This document shows, in pieces, positions 32,075 to 40,824 of a stretch of 64,000 nucleotides of DNA. Location: positions 496,001-560,000 of the forward strand of contig NZ_BCWR01000001.1 in assembly GCF_001592305.1 (NCBI RefSeq). Direction: 5' to 3'. Below the pieces are notes generated by a model. That model was not told the origin of the DNA, made no database searches, and worked only from the letters and a program-made list of their open reading frames with translations. Each line of letters starts with the position of its first letter. The first letter of the stretch is position 1. This DNA comes from Hydrogenophaga taeniospiralis CCUG 15921. Lineage in GTDB: Bacteria > Pseudomonadota > Gammaproteobacteria > Burkholderiales > Burkholderiaceae_C. The position numbers were made by a program, and so were the translations under genes.

Positions 32075-33307
32075 TCACACCACAGCAGGACGTGCCAGCG
32101 CACGCGCAGCCACCTCGCAGAACCAACGCACGCCCAAAGGCAGCGCCTCGTCGTTGAAGTCGTAGCAAGGGTGGTGGAGTGCGAACGACCCTTCGGACCC
32201 GAAATCGCCCCCGCCCTGCCCCAACCAAAGATAGGCGCCTGGCTTGCGCTGCAACATGAACGCGAAGTCTTCCGAGGTGAACGCCGCGCGTGGCGCCATC
32301 CGGGCCTGCAAGCCCACGGCCTCGGCCGCGTCGAGGGCCAGCGCGGCTTCGGCGGCGGTGTTGATGGTGGCGGGGTAATAGCGCTGGTAGTTCACTGCGA
32401 CCGTGGTTCCGCTCGCCAGCGCGATGCCCTGAGCGGTGTCACGCAGCGCCGCTTCGATGCGATCCTGTGTGTCGGCGTCAAAGCTGCGCACGGTACCCGT
32501 GATCTTCACCTCTGCGGGCAGCACGTTGTGGCTGTGCCCGCCCTCCATGCGAGTGACGGAGAGAACGGCCGACTCGTTCGGATCGATCCGTCTGGAGACG
32601 ATGGTGTTGAGCTGCACCACCAGCTGACTGGCCGCCAACAGGGCGTCCGGCGTGTGATGCGGCTGCGCGGCATGCCCCCCCTTGCCACGCACGGTGAGGT
32701 CGAACCGGTCGGCCGCCGCCATGATGGGGCCGGCCCGGGTTTGCGCATGACCCAAGGGCAGGTCGGGCCAGTTGTGAAGGGCATAGACGCTGTCGCAGGG
32801 AAAGCGCTCGAACAGCCCCTCTTCGATCATGCGGGCCGCACCGGCCAGCCCCTCTTCGGCCGGCTGGAAGATGAAATGCACCGAGCCGGTCAGGCCCAGC
32901 GCCCTGTGGGTCCGGGCCAGTTGACGCGCCGCGCCAATGAGCATCGCGGTGTGGCCGTCGTGGCCGCATCCGTGGTGTTTGCCCGCATGCCGGCTGGTGT
33001 AAGGCCGTTGTCCCAACTCCACCAGGGGCAAGGCGTCCATGTCGGCCCGAAGCCCGACACTGCGGCTGCGCTGCCCCTGCGGGTCGCTTACCGCGCTGTC
33101 GCCGCAATGCAAGGTCCCAACAACACCCGTGCCGCCCACGCCCTCACACACCTCCAGGCCCAGCAGGCGCAGGGCACTGGCCACGATGCCGGCCGTGCGG
33201 CGCTCCTCGTAGGCCAGCTCCGGGTGGGCGTGCAGATCCCGGCGCAAGCTGATCAGGTCCGGCAGCAGGTCCCCGACCGGGGAGGCATCGTTGGGCAAGA
33301 GGGGCAT
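32075..33307 (-). CDS. M20-family amidohydrolase (hippurate hydrolase/IAA-amino acid hydrolase-like)
   Basis: Predicted 410-aa metal-dependent amidase. The catalytic domain has LRRDLHAHPELAYEE, GLRADMDALPL, HGCGHDGHTAML and FQPAEEG, which carry the metal and general-base residues of the M20D group. The dimerisation domain follows VRGKGGHAAQPHHTPD. Such enzymes release amino acids from N-acyl or N-aroyl conjugates, for example hippurate to benzoate. ATG 33307 follows AGGTAG; the frame opens 14 codons earlier without support. It converges with the amidohydrolase gene and lies just downstream of the porin gene. Confidence 0.88.
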   Translation of the reverse strand: MPLLPNDASPVGDLLPDLISLRRDLHAHPELAYEERRTAGIVASALRLLGLEVCEGVGGTGVVGTLHCGDSAVSDPQGQRSRSVGLRADMDALPLVELGQRPYTSRHAGKHHGCGHDGHTAMLIGAARQLARTHRALGLTGSVHFIFQPAEEGLAGAARMIEEGLFERFPCDSVYALHNWPDLPLGHAQTRAGPIMAAADRFDLTVRGKGGHAAQPHHTPDALLAASQLVVQLNTIVSRRIDPNESAVLSVTRMEGGHSHNVLPAEVKITGTVRSFDADTQDRIEAALRDTAQGIALASGTTVAVNYQRYYPATINTAAEAALALDAAEAVGLQARMAPRAAFTSEDFAFMLQRKPGAYLWLGQGGGDFGSEGSFALHHPCYDFNDEALPLGVRWFCEVAARALARPAVV

Positions 33308-33407
33308 GGTTCTACCTGTCTGGTGTGGGGTCCCTGGTCCGCGCACCACGCACGAACCCGGGACCCGCTTTCAAGTCAGCGCAGTCCTGCTGCGCACTGA
33401 GAGTGCT

Positions 33408-34370
33408 TCAGAACGAGTGGGTCAAGCCCACGCCGTACACCTGCTTGGTGCCGTCGGCGACGTAGCGCTTGGACGCCACGTCGACGTAGACACCGGTGCG
33501 CTTGGACAGCGCGTAGTTCGCACCAACGGACACGACGCGCTGCTTCTTGATGCCGTCCACATCGGCGCTGCCCCAGCCGGCCTTCAGGGTCGTGGCACCC
33601 AGCGCATACGTCGCGCCCAGCGTCGTCACCTTGGCTTTAGACCCGGCGGCCGATTCGCTGACGTTGTACATGCCCATCAGCGTCACGCCAGCCAAGCGGC
33701 TGCGCAGACCGATGGATGTCTCCTTCGCACCCGCGCTGTTCTTTCCAGCGCCCAACATGGCCCGGGTGGTCCCGTCGTTGTAGACCAGCGAAGCCGCGCG
33801 GGTTCTCCCGTCGGCACCCTCCGGCTTCTCAGGCGAGAAGCTCACGTGCAGCGAAAGGTTGGAAAACTTGGCGGAGTCAAAGAAGACCGCATTGGCCACA
33901 CGACCAGAACCGCCACCCACCGGGTCTGCCGAGTAGTTCCAGTGCCACAGGTCCCAGGCGGGCGACGCCACCCGGCTGAAGTTGTCCCATGCGTCAAAGG
34001 CCCAGTCCTGACTCTGGATCGCATCCACCGCGCGCCCCAGGCGCACGGCGCCGAATCCGCCCTTGAGGCCGACGGTGGTTTCGCCGTGCCACGCGGGCTT
34101 GGACCCGGCACCTTCAAGAGCGCCCGTGTCCAGCTCCAGGCGCTGACGCAGCTTGAACGTTGCCGCCAGACCGTTGCCCAGGTCTTCCGAGCCATCGAAC
34201 TGGATATGGCTGCGTTTGATGGTCCCGAGGTGGGTCACCGACGCCTTGTCCCGGAACACGCCAACGTCAAGACTGCCACTGATCATGACGTTGGACTGGG
34301 CCATGGCAGCGCCACCGCCCAGCAAGAGCCCCATGGAGAGAAGGCATCGAATGCTTGTGGAGAGTTTCAT
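33408..34370 (-). CDS. Gram-negative general porin
   Basis: Predicted 320-aa outer-membrane beta-barrel. The signal peptide (1-24, ending AMA) precedes QSNVMISGSLDVGVF, a typical betaproteobacterial porin opening with the GSLD strand. Strand patterns such as SHIQFDGSEDLGNGLAATFK and GLKGGFGAVRLGR follow, and the chain ends in aromatic Phe (GVGLTHSF), the outer-membrane insertion signal. ATG 34370 is preceded by GAGGAAC. Its place between the M20 amidase and TRAP receptor genes suggests it admits the aromatic or carboxylate substrates of the region. Confidence 0.9.
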   Translation of the reverse strand: MKLSTSIRCLLSMGLLLGGGAAMAQSNVMISGSLDVGVFRDKASVTHLGTIKRSHIQFDGSEDLGNGLAATFKLRQRLELDTGALEGAGSKPAWHGETTVGLKGGFGAVRLGRAVDAIQSQDWAFDAWDNFSRVASPAWDLWHWNYSADPVGGGSGRVANAVFFDSAKFSNLSLHVSFSPEKPEGADGRTRAASLVYNDGTTRAMLGAGKNSAGAKETSIGLRSRLAGVTLMGMYNVSESAAGSKAKVTTLGATYALGATTLKAGWGSADVDGIKKQRVVSVGANYALSKRTGVYVDVASKRYVADGTKQVYGVGLTHSF

Positions 34371-34402
34371 TTGTTCCTCAAATAGTTGCTTTTGGACCGG
34401 CA

Positions 34403-34420
34403 GGTGGCCCATCGGCCACC
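34403..34420 (-). promoter_or_regulatory. Hairpin in the 5' leader of the porin gene
   Basis: GGTGGCC-CATC-GGCCACC is a perfect 7-bp stem with a 4-base loop, 33-50 bases before the porin ATG. There is no T-run after it on either strand, so it is not a simple terminator. Porin mRNAs often carry structured leaders or small-RNA targets, so a stability or translation role is possible. Confidence 0.35.
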
Positions 34421-34596
34421 ACGCAGATCACCCTTTTGGGACATCCATCGGGGCCGGGTCATTGAAGCACCGGCGAACAAATTTCACGTCTCGTAATGAG
34501 GCCTCAAACAGCACGGCTTGTGTTTTTGAGCATTGGAAAAAAACAATCTTTGGTTGCAAGGGATGCACAACACCCGGTCCTGGGTGGCGGCCACAT

Positions 34597-34633
34597 AAAA
34601 AACGGGGCCGGCGCATTTACCTCGCCGGCCCCG
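34597..34633 (-). terminator. Rho-independent terminator of the TRAP receptor gene
   Basis: CGGGGCCGGCG (34603-34613) pairs perfectly with CGCCGGCCCCG (34623-34633) around a 9-base loop. On the - strand the stem is followed by six T residues (34602-34597). It begins 16 bases after the receptor stop codon and separates it from the porin transcription unit. Confidence 0.88.
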
Positions 34634-34649
34634 CTCGAAACTCGGGCGC

Positions 34650-35702
34650 TTACTTCGAGTACTGACCGACCAGCGCCCTCGCCTCCTCCAGCAGTTTCTT
34701 GGCATCGGCACCCTTGGCGGAGGTTTCCTTGACCCACTCGTCGTCCACCGAGTCGGTCGCCTTGACCCAGCGCTGGTACTCCGCCGCGCTCAGGTTCACC
34801 AGCGTCCCGCCGGCGTCTTTTGCCGCCTTCTTGTAGGTGGCCACCACCGCATCAAACCCGACCTCGCCAGCCCAGGCAGAAGTCGCCACCCCGCTGTTGC
34901 TGTCGATCACTTTCTTCAGGTCTGCAGGAAGGCTGTTGTACTTCGCCTCGTTCATGCCGAACAGGAAGATCGTGTTCGAGATGCGGGGCGAGCCTTCCGG
35001 CACGTCCAGGTGATGTTTGGTGAGCTCGGCGAGCCGAATGGCTGGCGAACCTTCCCAGGGCACCGCTGCACCATCGACCACGTTCTTGGACAAGGCTTCG
35101 GGCACCGCCGGCAGCGGCATGGCGACAGGGATCGCCCCCAGTGCCGCAATCATTCGGGCATTGGATCGTGTAGCCGCCCGGATCTTCAGGTTCTTCATGT
35201 CCTCCAGGCTCTGGGGCGCCTTGTCCTTGAAGTGAAAGAGAGCGCCATCATGGACGTGCATGAAGATGCGGCGAACGCCCTTGAACTCGTCCTGGGCGTT
35301 CTTGTCGACATAGGTCCACAGCGCCTGGCTGCCGGCCTTGGCCGAGCTGGCCATCCAGGGCAGCTCGAACACCTCCGCCTTGGTGAAGCGGCCCGCCGCA
35401 TAGGTGGGCACCGTCCAGACAACGTCCACCACGCCATCCTTGACCTGGTCGTACAGCTGGCCGGGCGCTCCCCCCAGTTGCATGGCCGGGAAAATCTGGC
35501 ACTTCAGGCGATCCCCGGACTCCTTGGCGACCTTGTCGCACCAAGGCTGGATGAGCTTCACATGCGCACTGGACGTGGCGGGAAGAAAGTGGTGGACGCG
35601 CAGCGTCACCTGCTGGGCCGCAGCGGGCAGCGCGGCGGTGGAAGCGAGCACGGCGAAGAAGCCGGCCACGATGGACGTGGGGGTGAATGTCGAGGTTTTC
35701 AT
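34650..35702 (-). CDS. dctP: TRAP transporter solute-binding protein, DctP family
   Basis: Predicted 350-aa periplasmic receptor. A signal peptide (1-29, ending PAAAQ) is followed by VTLRVHHFLPATSSAH, the common opening of DctP proteins. LKIRAATRSNARMIAALGAI contains the Arg that clamps substrate carboxylates, and DGAAVPWEG marks the second lobe. ATG 35702 follows GAAGGAGA. DctP works with DctQ/DctM membrane subunits, but none is in this window and a strong terminator follows. Its place beside benzoylformate and aldehyde genes suggests an aromatic or hydroxy acid ligand. Confidence 0.88.
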   Translation of the reverse strand: MKTSTFTPTSIVAGFFAVLASTAALPAAAQQVTLRVHHFLPATSSAHVKLIQPWCDKVAKESGDRLKCQIFPAMQLGGAPGQLYDQVKDGVVDVVWTVPTYAAGRFTKAEVFELPWMASSAKAGSQALWTYVDKNAQDEFKGVRRIFMHVHDGALFHFKDKAPQSLEDMKNLKIRAATRSNARMIAALGAIPVAMPLPAVPEALSKNVVDGAAVPWEGSPAIRLAELTKHHLDVPEGSPRISNTIFLFGMNEAKYNSLPADLKKVIDSNSGVATSAWAGEVGFDAVVATYKKAAKDAGGTLVNLSAAEYQRWVKATDSVDDEWVKETSAKGADAKKLLEEARALVGQYSK

Positions 35703-35753
35703 GTTGTCTCCTTCAGGTTGGATCGAGGTGGGTGAACTGGCGGGGTCCACGGC

Positions 35754-36671
35754 TCAGAACGCCGTGGCTTCGATTTGTTTGACCAGGGTGTGCAGGGTGG
35801 ACACGCAAGGTGTGGGAACACCGAGCCGTTCGCCGTGCGCGCGGACCTGGCCGTTGATGGCATCGACCTCGGTCGGTCGCCTGGCCATCAGGTCCTGCAG
35901 CATCGAGGGCTTGTGGTGCACGTGGTGTTCCATGGCGTGGTCGAGGTCGTGGTGCACGCCGTTGGCATCCACCAGAACACCCGCGGCCCGCGCCACGTCG
36001 ACGACTTCCTGCGAGGTCCGGTGCACCAGGGCCCGGGTGTCCGGGTGCTGGCCGAGCTGGCCCACCGTGCTGCCGGTGACCGCGCAGATGCCGTTGAGCG
36101 CCGCGTTGAAGGCCACCTTGCGCCAGATGGCGGCCAGCACCTGGTCGTCCAGCTCGCAACTCAGGCCAGCCTGGTTGAAATCCGCCGCCAGCTGGACCAG
36201 CGCGGGGTTGCGCTGCCCGTCCGCCGACATGAAGCGGCTGTAGCCATTGCCGTGCGACTGCACATGACCAGGGCCCTTCATGTCGGCCGGCACCGTGGTG
36301 ACCCCGATGGCAATCCGCTCACGGGGCACGAAGGCCTGCAGCTTCTCGACATTGCCCAGCCCGTTCTGCAGGCTGAGCACACAGGTATGAGGTCCGATCA
36401 GGTGCTGCGCGGCGCGCAGGGCGCTGTCCGTGTGCAGCGTCTTGGTGAAGACGATCAGCCAGTCTGGCGGGGTTGTCCCCTGCTCGGGTCGGCAGGCCTT
36501 CACCCGCACGTTCTGGGAGCCCTGGTCTGTATCGAGGGTCAGGCCCGCACGCTGGATTTCGCCGATGTGCCGTTCGTTGACGTCCAGCAGTTCCACGGTG
36601 TGGCCCTGCGCGGCCAGCAGACCGCCGAACAGGGAGCCCATGGCCCCTGCGCCCAGGATGGTGACGTTCAT
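35754..36671 (-). CDS. Ketopantoate reductase-family dehydrogenase, possibly D-mandelate dehydrogenase
   Basis: Predicted 305-aa PanE/ApbA-family oxidoreductase. It opens MNVTILGAGAMGSLFGG (NADP-binding GxGxxG) and contains LSLQNGLGN (catalytic Asn region), IWRKVAFNAALNG (catalytic Lys) and SMLQDLMARRPTEVDAING. All key family motifs are intact. PanE makes pantoate, but some members act as D-mandelate (D-2-hydroxyacid) dehydrogenases. Because it sits 7 bases after an aromatic-type aldehyde dehydrogenase gene and beside benzoylformate decarboxylase, oxidation of a D-2-hydroxyacid such as D-mandelate is more likely than pantoate synthesis. That choice is inference from context. Confidence 0.8.
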   Translation of the reverse strand: MNVTILGAGAMGSLFGGLLAAQGHTVELLDVNERHIGEIQRAGLTLDTDQGSQNVRVKACRPEQGTTPPDWLIVFTKTLHTDSALRAAQHLIGPHTCVLSLQNGLGNVEKLQAFVPRERIAIGVTTVPADMKGPGHVQSHGNGYSRFMSADGQRNPALVQLAADFNQAGLSCELDDQVLAAIWRKVAFNAALNGICAVTGSTVGQLGQHPDTRALVHRTSQEVVDVARAAGVLVDANGVHHDLDHAMEHHVHHKPSMLQDLMARRPTEVDAINGQVRAHGERLGVPTPCVSTLHTLVKQIEATAF

Positions 36672-36678
36672 GGCGCGC

Positions 36679-38130
36679 TCAGAACGGGTAGTGGCGCGGA
36701 GCGGTCTGCAGCGTGATCCAGCGCAGGTCGGTGAAGGCCTCGATGCCGGCTTGGCCACCGAAGCGGCCCCAGCCGCTGGCCTTGACGCCGCCAAAGGGCA
36801 TCTGCGCCTCGTCGTGCACGGTCGGGCCATTCACATGGCAGATGCCCGATTCGATGCGCTGGGCCACGCGCCAGCCGCGCGCGGTGTCGGCGGTGAAGAC
36901 CGCGGCAGACAACCCGAAGGCGTTGTCGTTGGCGCAGGCAATGGCGGCCTCTTCACCGTCCACCCGCACGATGGCCTTGACCGGCGCGAAGGTCTCTTCG
37001 CTGTAGATGCGCATGTCGCGCGTCACGTGGTCCAGCAGCGTGGCCGGCATCAGCGTGTTCTCGGCCTTGCCGCCGCAGACCAGCTTGGCGCCCTTGGCCA
37101 GGGCGTCGTCGATCAGCTCGTTGACGCGATGGACAGTGCGCATGTCGACCACCGAGCCCAGCACCACCGGCCCCTGGCGCGGGTCACCCAGCGGCAGCGA
37201 CTGGGCCTTGGCGGCCAGCTTGCTGACGAAGGCATCGGCCACCTTGGCGTCGACCACGATGCGCTCGGTGGACATGCAGATCTGCCCCGAGTTGGCGAAG
37301 GCGCCGAAGGCGGCACCGTTGACGGCCGCATCCAGGTCGGCGTCGTCGAGCACCAGCAGGGGCGCCTTGCCGCCGAGCTCCAGCACGGACGCCTTGAGGT
37401 GGGTGGCACACTTGGTGGCGATGATGCGGCCGACGTGGGTCGAGCCGGTGAAGTTCACGCGCCGCACGGCCGGGTGGGCGATCATGGCTTCCACCACCTC
37501 GGCCGCGTCGGCCGGCGCGTTGGTCACGAAGTTGACGACGCCCTTGGGCAGGCCGGCTTCCTGCAGCGCCTGGATGATCAGGCCATGGGTCGCCGGGCAC
37601 AGCTCGCTGCCCTTGAGCACCACGGTGTTGCCGCAGGCCAGCGGCACGGCCACGGCACGCACGCCCAGGATCACCGGCGCGTTCCAGGGCGCCATGCCGA
37701 GCACCACGCCAGCGGCCTGGCGCGTGGCCATGGCCAGGCTACCGGGCACGTTGGAGGGAATCACCTGGCCGTTGATCTGGGTGGTCAGCGATGCGGCCTC
37801 GACCAGCATGTCGGCGGCCAGGTGCACGTTGAAGCCAGCCCAGAGACCAGAAGCACCGATCTCGGCGGCCATCGCGGCGGTGAACTCGGCCGCCTTGGCT
37901 TCCAGCGCGTGGGCGGCCTTGAGCAGCAGGGCGCGGCGTTCACCGGGCGAGGTGGCGGCCCAGGCCGGGAAAGCCGCAGCGGCGGCGTCGACGGCGATCA
38001 CCGCATCCTGCACAGACGCGGCGGGTGCGGTGGTGGCGACCTTGCCGTCCAGCGGGTTGGAGCGGGTGAAGGTTGCGCCGCTTTGCGCCTGCACGGCTTC
38101 GCCGTTGATGAGCATGTTGATGGTGGTCAT
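36679..38130 (-). CDS. Aromatic aldehyde dehydrogenase (benzaldehyde/vanillin/salicylaldehyde type)
   Basis: Predicted 483-aa NAD(P)-dependent aldehyde dehydrogenase. Catalytic residues are in place: Asn150 (APWNAPV), Glu251 (LELGGKAPLLVLDDAD) and Cys285 (GQICMSTERI). The GKAPLLVLDDAD and GQICMSTERI wording is characteristic of the vanillin/salicylaldehyde group. Next to benzoylformate decarboxylase, benzaldehyde to benzoate is the natural reaction. ATG 38130 is preceded by GGAGACAAAC. It lies 40 bases after the decarboxylase gene. Confidence 0.88.
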   Translation of the reverse strand: MTTINMLINGEAVQAQSGATFTRSNPLDGKVATTAPAASVQDAVIAVDAAAAAFPAWAATSPGERRALLLKAAHALEAKAAEFTAAMAAEIGASGLWAGFNVHLAADMLVEAASLTTQINGQVIPSNVPGSLAMATRQAAGVVLGMAPWNAPVILGVRAVAVPLACGNTVVLKGSELCPATHGLIIQALQEAGLPKGVVNFVTNAPADAAEVVEAMIAHPAVRRVNFTGSTHVGRIIATKCATHLKASVLELGGKAPLLVLDDADLDAAVNGAAFGAFANSGQICMSTERIVVDAKVADAFVSKLAAKAQSLPLGDPRQGPVVLGSVVDMRTVHRVNELIDDALAKGAKLVCGGKAENTLMPATLLDHVTRDMRIYSEETFAPVKAIVRVDGEEAAIACANDNAFGLSAAVFTADTARGWRVAQRIESGICHVNGPTVHDEAQMPFGGVKASGWGRFGGQAGIEAFTDLRWITLQTAPRHYPF

Positions 38131-38170
38131 GTTTGTCTCCTGGAAGGTGATTGGTTGAAAGAGGCGGTGA

Positions 38171-39793
38171 TCAACTGACGACCAGTTCAACGAGATAGGG
38201 CCCCTTGGCCGCCAGGGCGGTCTCCAGGCTCTTTCTCAGTTGCTCCGGTCGTTCGGCCCGACTGGCCGGTACGCCCTGTCCGTTGGCCAGCGACACGAAG
38301 TCGAGATGGGGCAGATCGGTGCCCGCGGGCTTGTCCCCCTTGGCGTAACCGAACACCGGCGCAAAGTCCTGCAGGGCGGCATAGCGCCGGTTGTTCAGGA
38401 TGATGAAGGTGATGGGCAGGTTCAGCTGCGAGGCGGTGTACAGCGCCTGGATCGAATACATGCTCGAACCGTCACCCATGAGCGCGATGGTGCGACCTTT
38501 AAGCCGCTGCTTCTGGCGACCCAGCGCAACACCGACCGCCGCGGGCATGCCAAACCCCAGCCCGCCGCTGGCCATGGTGTAGAAGCTGTCCGCGCCGTTC
38601 ATGGGAAGGTTCTGCTGCATCACACCGCGCGAGCCGGGCGCCTCTTCGACCACCACATCATGGGCACCCCGCGCCTGGTCCAGCGCCTGCAGGACGTAGG
38701 CCACACTCATCGGCTGACCGGCCTCTTCCGGGCTGGCCCGCTGGCGCCGGGGAGGAGCCCGCCGCTTGACGGTCTTGGTGCCGTCGATCAGGGCCGCAAT
38801 GGCCAGATCCAGACTGGCAACCACGCTGTTGCCGCTCGGTGTCCAGGCCGCCGTGTGCGGGTCGTCCACGATCTGCCACAGCGCCGTGCCCTCGGGCACG
38901 TGCGGCCCCTCCCCTTCCACGTGGTAGGAGAACGCGGGCGCCCCGAGCACCAGCACCAGGTCGTGCTCGGCCAGGGTCGCCACGATGCGCTCGCGCATGG
39001 CCGGCAGAAAACCACCGAACAGGTCGTGCCTCTCGGGAAAACCGCAGCGTGCGCTCATGGGTGCGGTGTAGACCGCGGCACGGTGCTGTTCGGCCAGGGT
39101 CACCAGCAGGTTCACCGCGCCATCGCGATCGACACCCGTGCCCGCCACGATGGCCGGGCGTTTGGCCTTATCCAGGGCCTTGGCCACGGCACGAATGGCA
39201 ACGGGGTCCGGCGCGATGGAGCGTGTCACCGTGCGGGGCGGCACCCAGGCGCTGGGCTTGTCCCAGTCGTCGGCCGGAATCGACACGAACACCGGTCCGC
39301 AAGGCGGCTGCATGGCCAGGTGATAGGCGCGGGCCAGCGCCAGCGGCACGTCCTCTGCGCGCGCCGGCTCGCAGGCCCACTTGACGTAGGGCTTGGGCAG
39401 CTCGGTCGCCTGCGCCGCGAACAGGAAAGGGTCGAAGGGAAGGATCGAGCGCGCCTGCTGGCCGGCCGTGACGACGAGTGGGGTCTGGTTCTTGAAGGCG
39501 GTGAAGATGTTGCCCATCGCATGCCCCACCCCCGCCGCCGAATGCAGGTTCACCAGCGCGGCGTTGCGAGTGGCCTGCGCGTAGCCGTCGGCCATGCCCA
39601 CCACCACCGACTCCTGCAGACCCAGGATGTAGCGGAAGTCCTCGGGAAAGTCGCGGAACATCGGCAACTCGGTCGAGCCCGGGTTGCCGAACACGGTGTC
39701 GATGCCGACGTCCCGCATCCACTGGTGCACGGCCTCCCTCACGGTCGGTCGCTGTTCCGAACGGCGTGTCTGTGCAGATGTTGGGCGCTTCAT
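38171..39793 (-). CDS. mdlC: Benzoylformate decarboxylase-like thiamine-diphosphate enzyme
   Basis: Predicted 540-aa ThDP enzyme. It resembles MdlC of mandelate-degrading pseudomonads through FGNPGSTELPMFRDFPEDFR, LQESVVVGMADGYAQA and NLHSAAGVGHAMG. Residues matching the MdlC catalytic set are present: Ser40 (MdlC Ser26), Glu61 (Glu47), His84 (His70) and His291 in FSYHVEGEG (His281). The ThDP-binding GDGSSMYSIQALYTASQ runs to a downstream NNRRY. The reaction would be benzoylformate to benzaldehyde plus CO2. ATG 39793 follows GAGGAAG; the frame opens 15 codons earlier. A LysR gene is divergent, 101 bases away. Confidence 0.85.
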   Translation of the reverse strand: MKRPTSAQTRRSEQRPTVREAVHQWMRDVGIDTVFGNPGSTELPMFRDFPEDFRYILGLQESVVVGMADGYAQATRNAALVNLHSAAGVGHAMGNIFTAFKNQTPLVVTAGQQARSILPFDPFLFAAQATELPKPYVKWACEPARAEDVPLALARAYHLAMQPPCGPVFVSIPADDWDKPSAWVPPRTVTRSIAPDPVAIRAVAKALDKAKRPAIVAGTGVDRDGAVNLLVTLAEQHRAAVYTAPMSARCGFPERHDLFGGFLPAMRERIVATLAEHDLVLVLGAPAFSYHVEGEGPHVPEGTALWQIVDDPHTAAWTPSGNSVVASLDLAIAALIDGTKTVKRRAPPRRQRASPEEAGQPMSVAYVLQALDQARGAHDVVVEEAPGSRGVMQQNLPMNGADSFYTMASGGLGFGMPAAVGVALGRQKQRLKGRTIALMGDGSSMYSIQALYTASQLNLPITFIILNNRRYAALQDFAPVFGYAKGDKPAGTDLPHLDFVSLANGQGVPASRAERPEQLRKSLETALAAKGPYLVELVVS

Positions 39794-39882
39794 GGGCTTC
39801 CTCGGTTGAAAACGCCCGCAGTGTGTATGTCCAGCCAAAATTCGCCAATTAGATGGACCTACTAAGTGACATGCTTGATTCT

Positions 39883-39888
39883 TATAAT
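39883..39888 (+). promoter_or_regulatory. Consensus -10 box immediately before the LysR-type gene
   Basis: TATAAT occurs 6 bases before the preferred LysR ATG (39895), in a short AT-rich stretch. If used as a -10 element, transcription would start at or near the ATG, giving a leaderless message. No convincing -35 hexamer is seen at 16-18 bases. It could equally be chance in AT-rich operator DNA shared with the divergent decarboxylase gene. Confidence 0.3.
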
Positions 39889-39894
39889 TTGACG

Positions 39895-40779
39895 ATGGAC
39901 CTGAACCTGCTCCGTGTCTTTGACGCGATCTATGCGGCCCGCAGCATCAGCAAGGCCGCCGAGCGTCTGGGCATGTCCCAACCCGCGTGCAGCCAGGCGC
40001 TGAGCCGGCTTCGCATCGAACTGCGGGACCCGCTGTTCGAGCGCACGGCGGGTGGCGTGAAACCCACCGAGCGCGCGGACCGTCTGGCCCGTTCGGTGCA
40101 GGGAGGGCTGGCCCTGCTCGACGAGGGTCTGCGCGAGCCCGACGCGTTCCACCCTCAGACCAGCCGGGCCGAACTCAAGCTTCACCTCACCGACATCGGC
40201 GAGATGCGTTTCCTGCCCCGGCTGGTGCAGACGCTGCAATCCCGGGCACCGGGTGTCAAGGTCCTGGCCAGTCCCTGGCCGCAGAAGGACATCGCCGAAG
40301 CCCTGCACAACGGCGACCTGCACCTGGCCATCGGCTTCCTGCCGCAGACCCAGGGGACGCAGAAGATCGAACTGCTCAAGGACCGCTATGCGCTGATGGT
40401 CAAGGCGGGACACCCGCTGATCCGTGGACGGGGAAGGAGCGGGCTCTCCACCCGCGCGCTGAGCCGCTTCGACTTTGTCACGGTGCGCTCCCACAGCGAG
40501 ACGCAACGCATCCTGAGCGTGCTGCAGCTGGAAGAGCGCATCCGGTTGCGGGTATCGAGCTTTCTGGCCTTGCCCGCGATCGTGCGTTCAACGGATCTGG
40601 CGGTGATCATCCCGAAAGCGATCGCTCAGGAGTTCGAACCGCGCGAGGAGTTTCACCTGCTCGACGCGGACCTGCCGCAACAGGACTTCACGGTGTCGCT
40701 GCACTGGGGACGGCGACACGAGCACGATCCCTTCCTGTTGTGGGTTCGTGCGGTGATCATCGAGCTGTTCAAACAGTGA
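39895..40779 (+). CDS. LysR-family transcriptional regulator
   Basis: Predicted 294-aa regulator. The winged helix-turn-helix (about 3-62) reads LLRVFDAIYAARSISKAAERLG followed by MSQPACSQALSRLR. The effector domain resembles the NahR/NodD-like group that responds to aromatic acids (LTDIGEMRFLPRLVQTLQ, DLHLAIGFLP). The start at 39895 gives the typical MDLNLLRVFDA beginning; ATGs at 39853 and 39871 are in frame but lack ribosome-binding sites. It is divergent from the benzoylformate decarboxylase gene and most likely activates it in response to an aromatic 2-oxo or hydroxy acid. Confidence 0.9.
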   Translation: MDLNLLRVFDAIYAARSISKAAERLGMSQPACSQALSRLRIELRDPLFERTAGGVKPTERADRLARSVQGGLALLDEGLREPDAFHPQTSRAELKLHLTDIGEMRFLPRLVQTLQSRAPGVKVLASPWPQKDIAEALHNGDLHLAIGFLPQTQGTQKIELLKDRYALMVKAGHPLIRGRGRSGLSTRALSRFDFVTVRSHSETQRILSVLQLEERIRLRVSSFLALPAIVRSTDLAVIIPKAIAQEFEPREEFHLLDADLPQQDFTVSLHWGRRHEHDPFLLWVRAVIIELFKQ

Positions 40780-40824
40780 CGCCGGGTGCGCCTTCAGGGC
40801 ACACGACGCCGATCAGCCCCACCG

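Noticed and set aside
33376-33400. GCGCAG/CTGCGC hairpin after the porin gene as a terminator
   Set aside because: The stem is bulged and not followed by T residues on the - strand, so the support is too weak to annotate.
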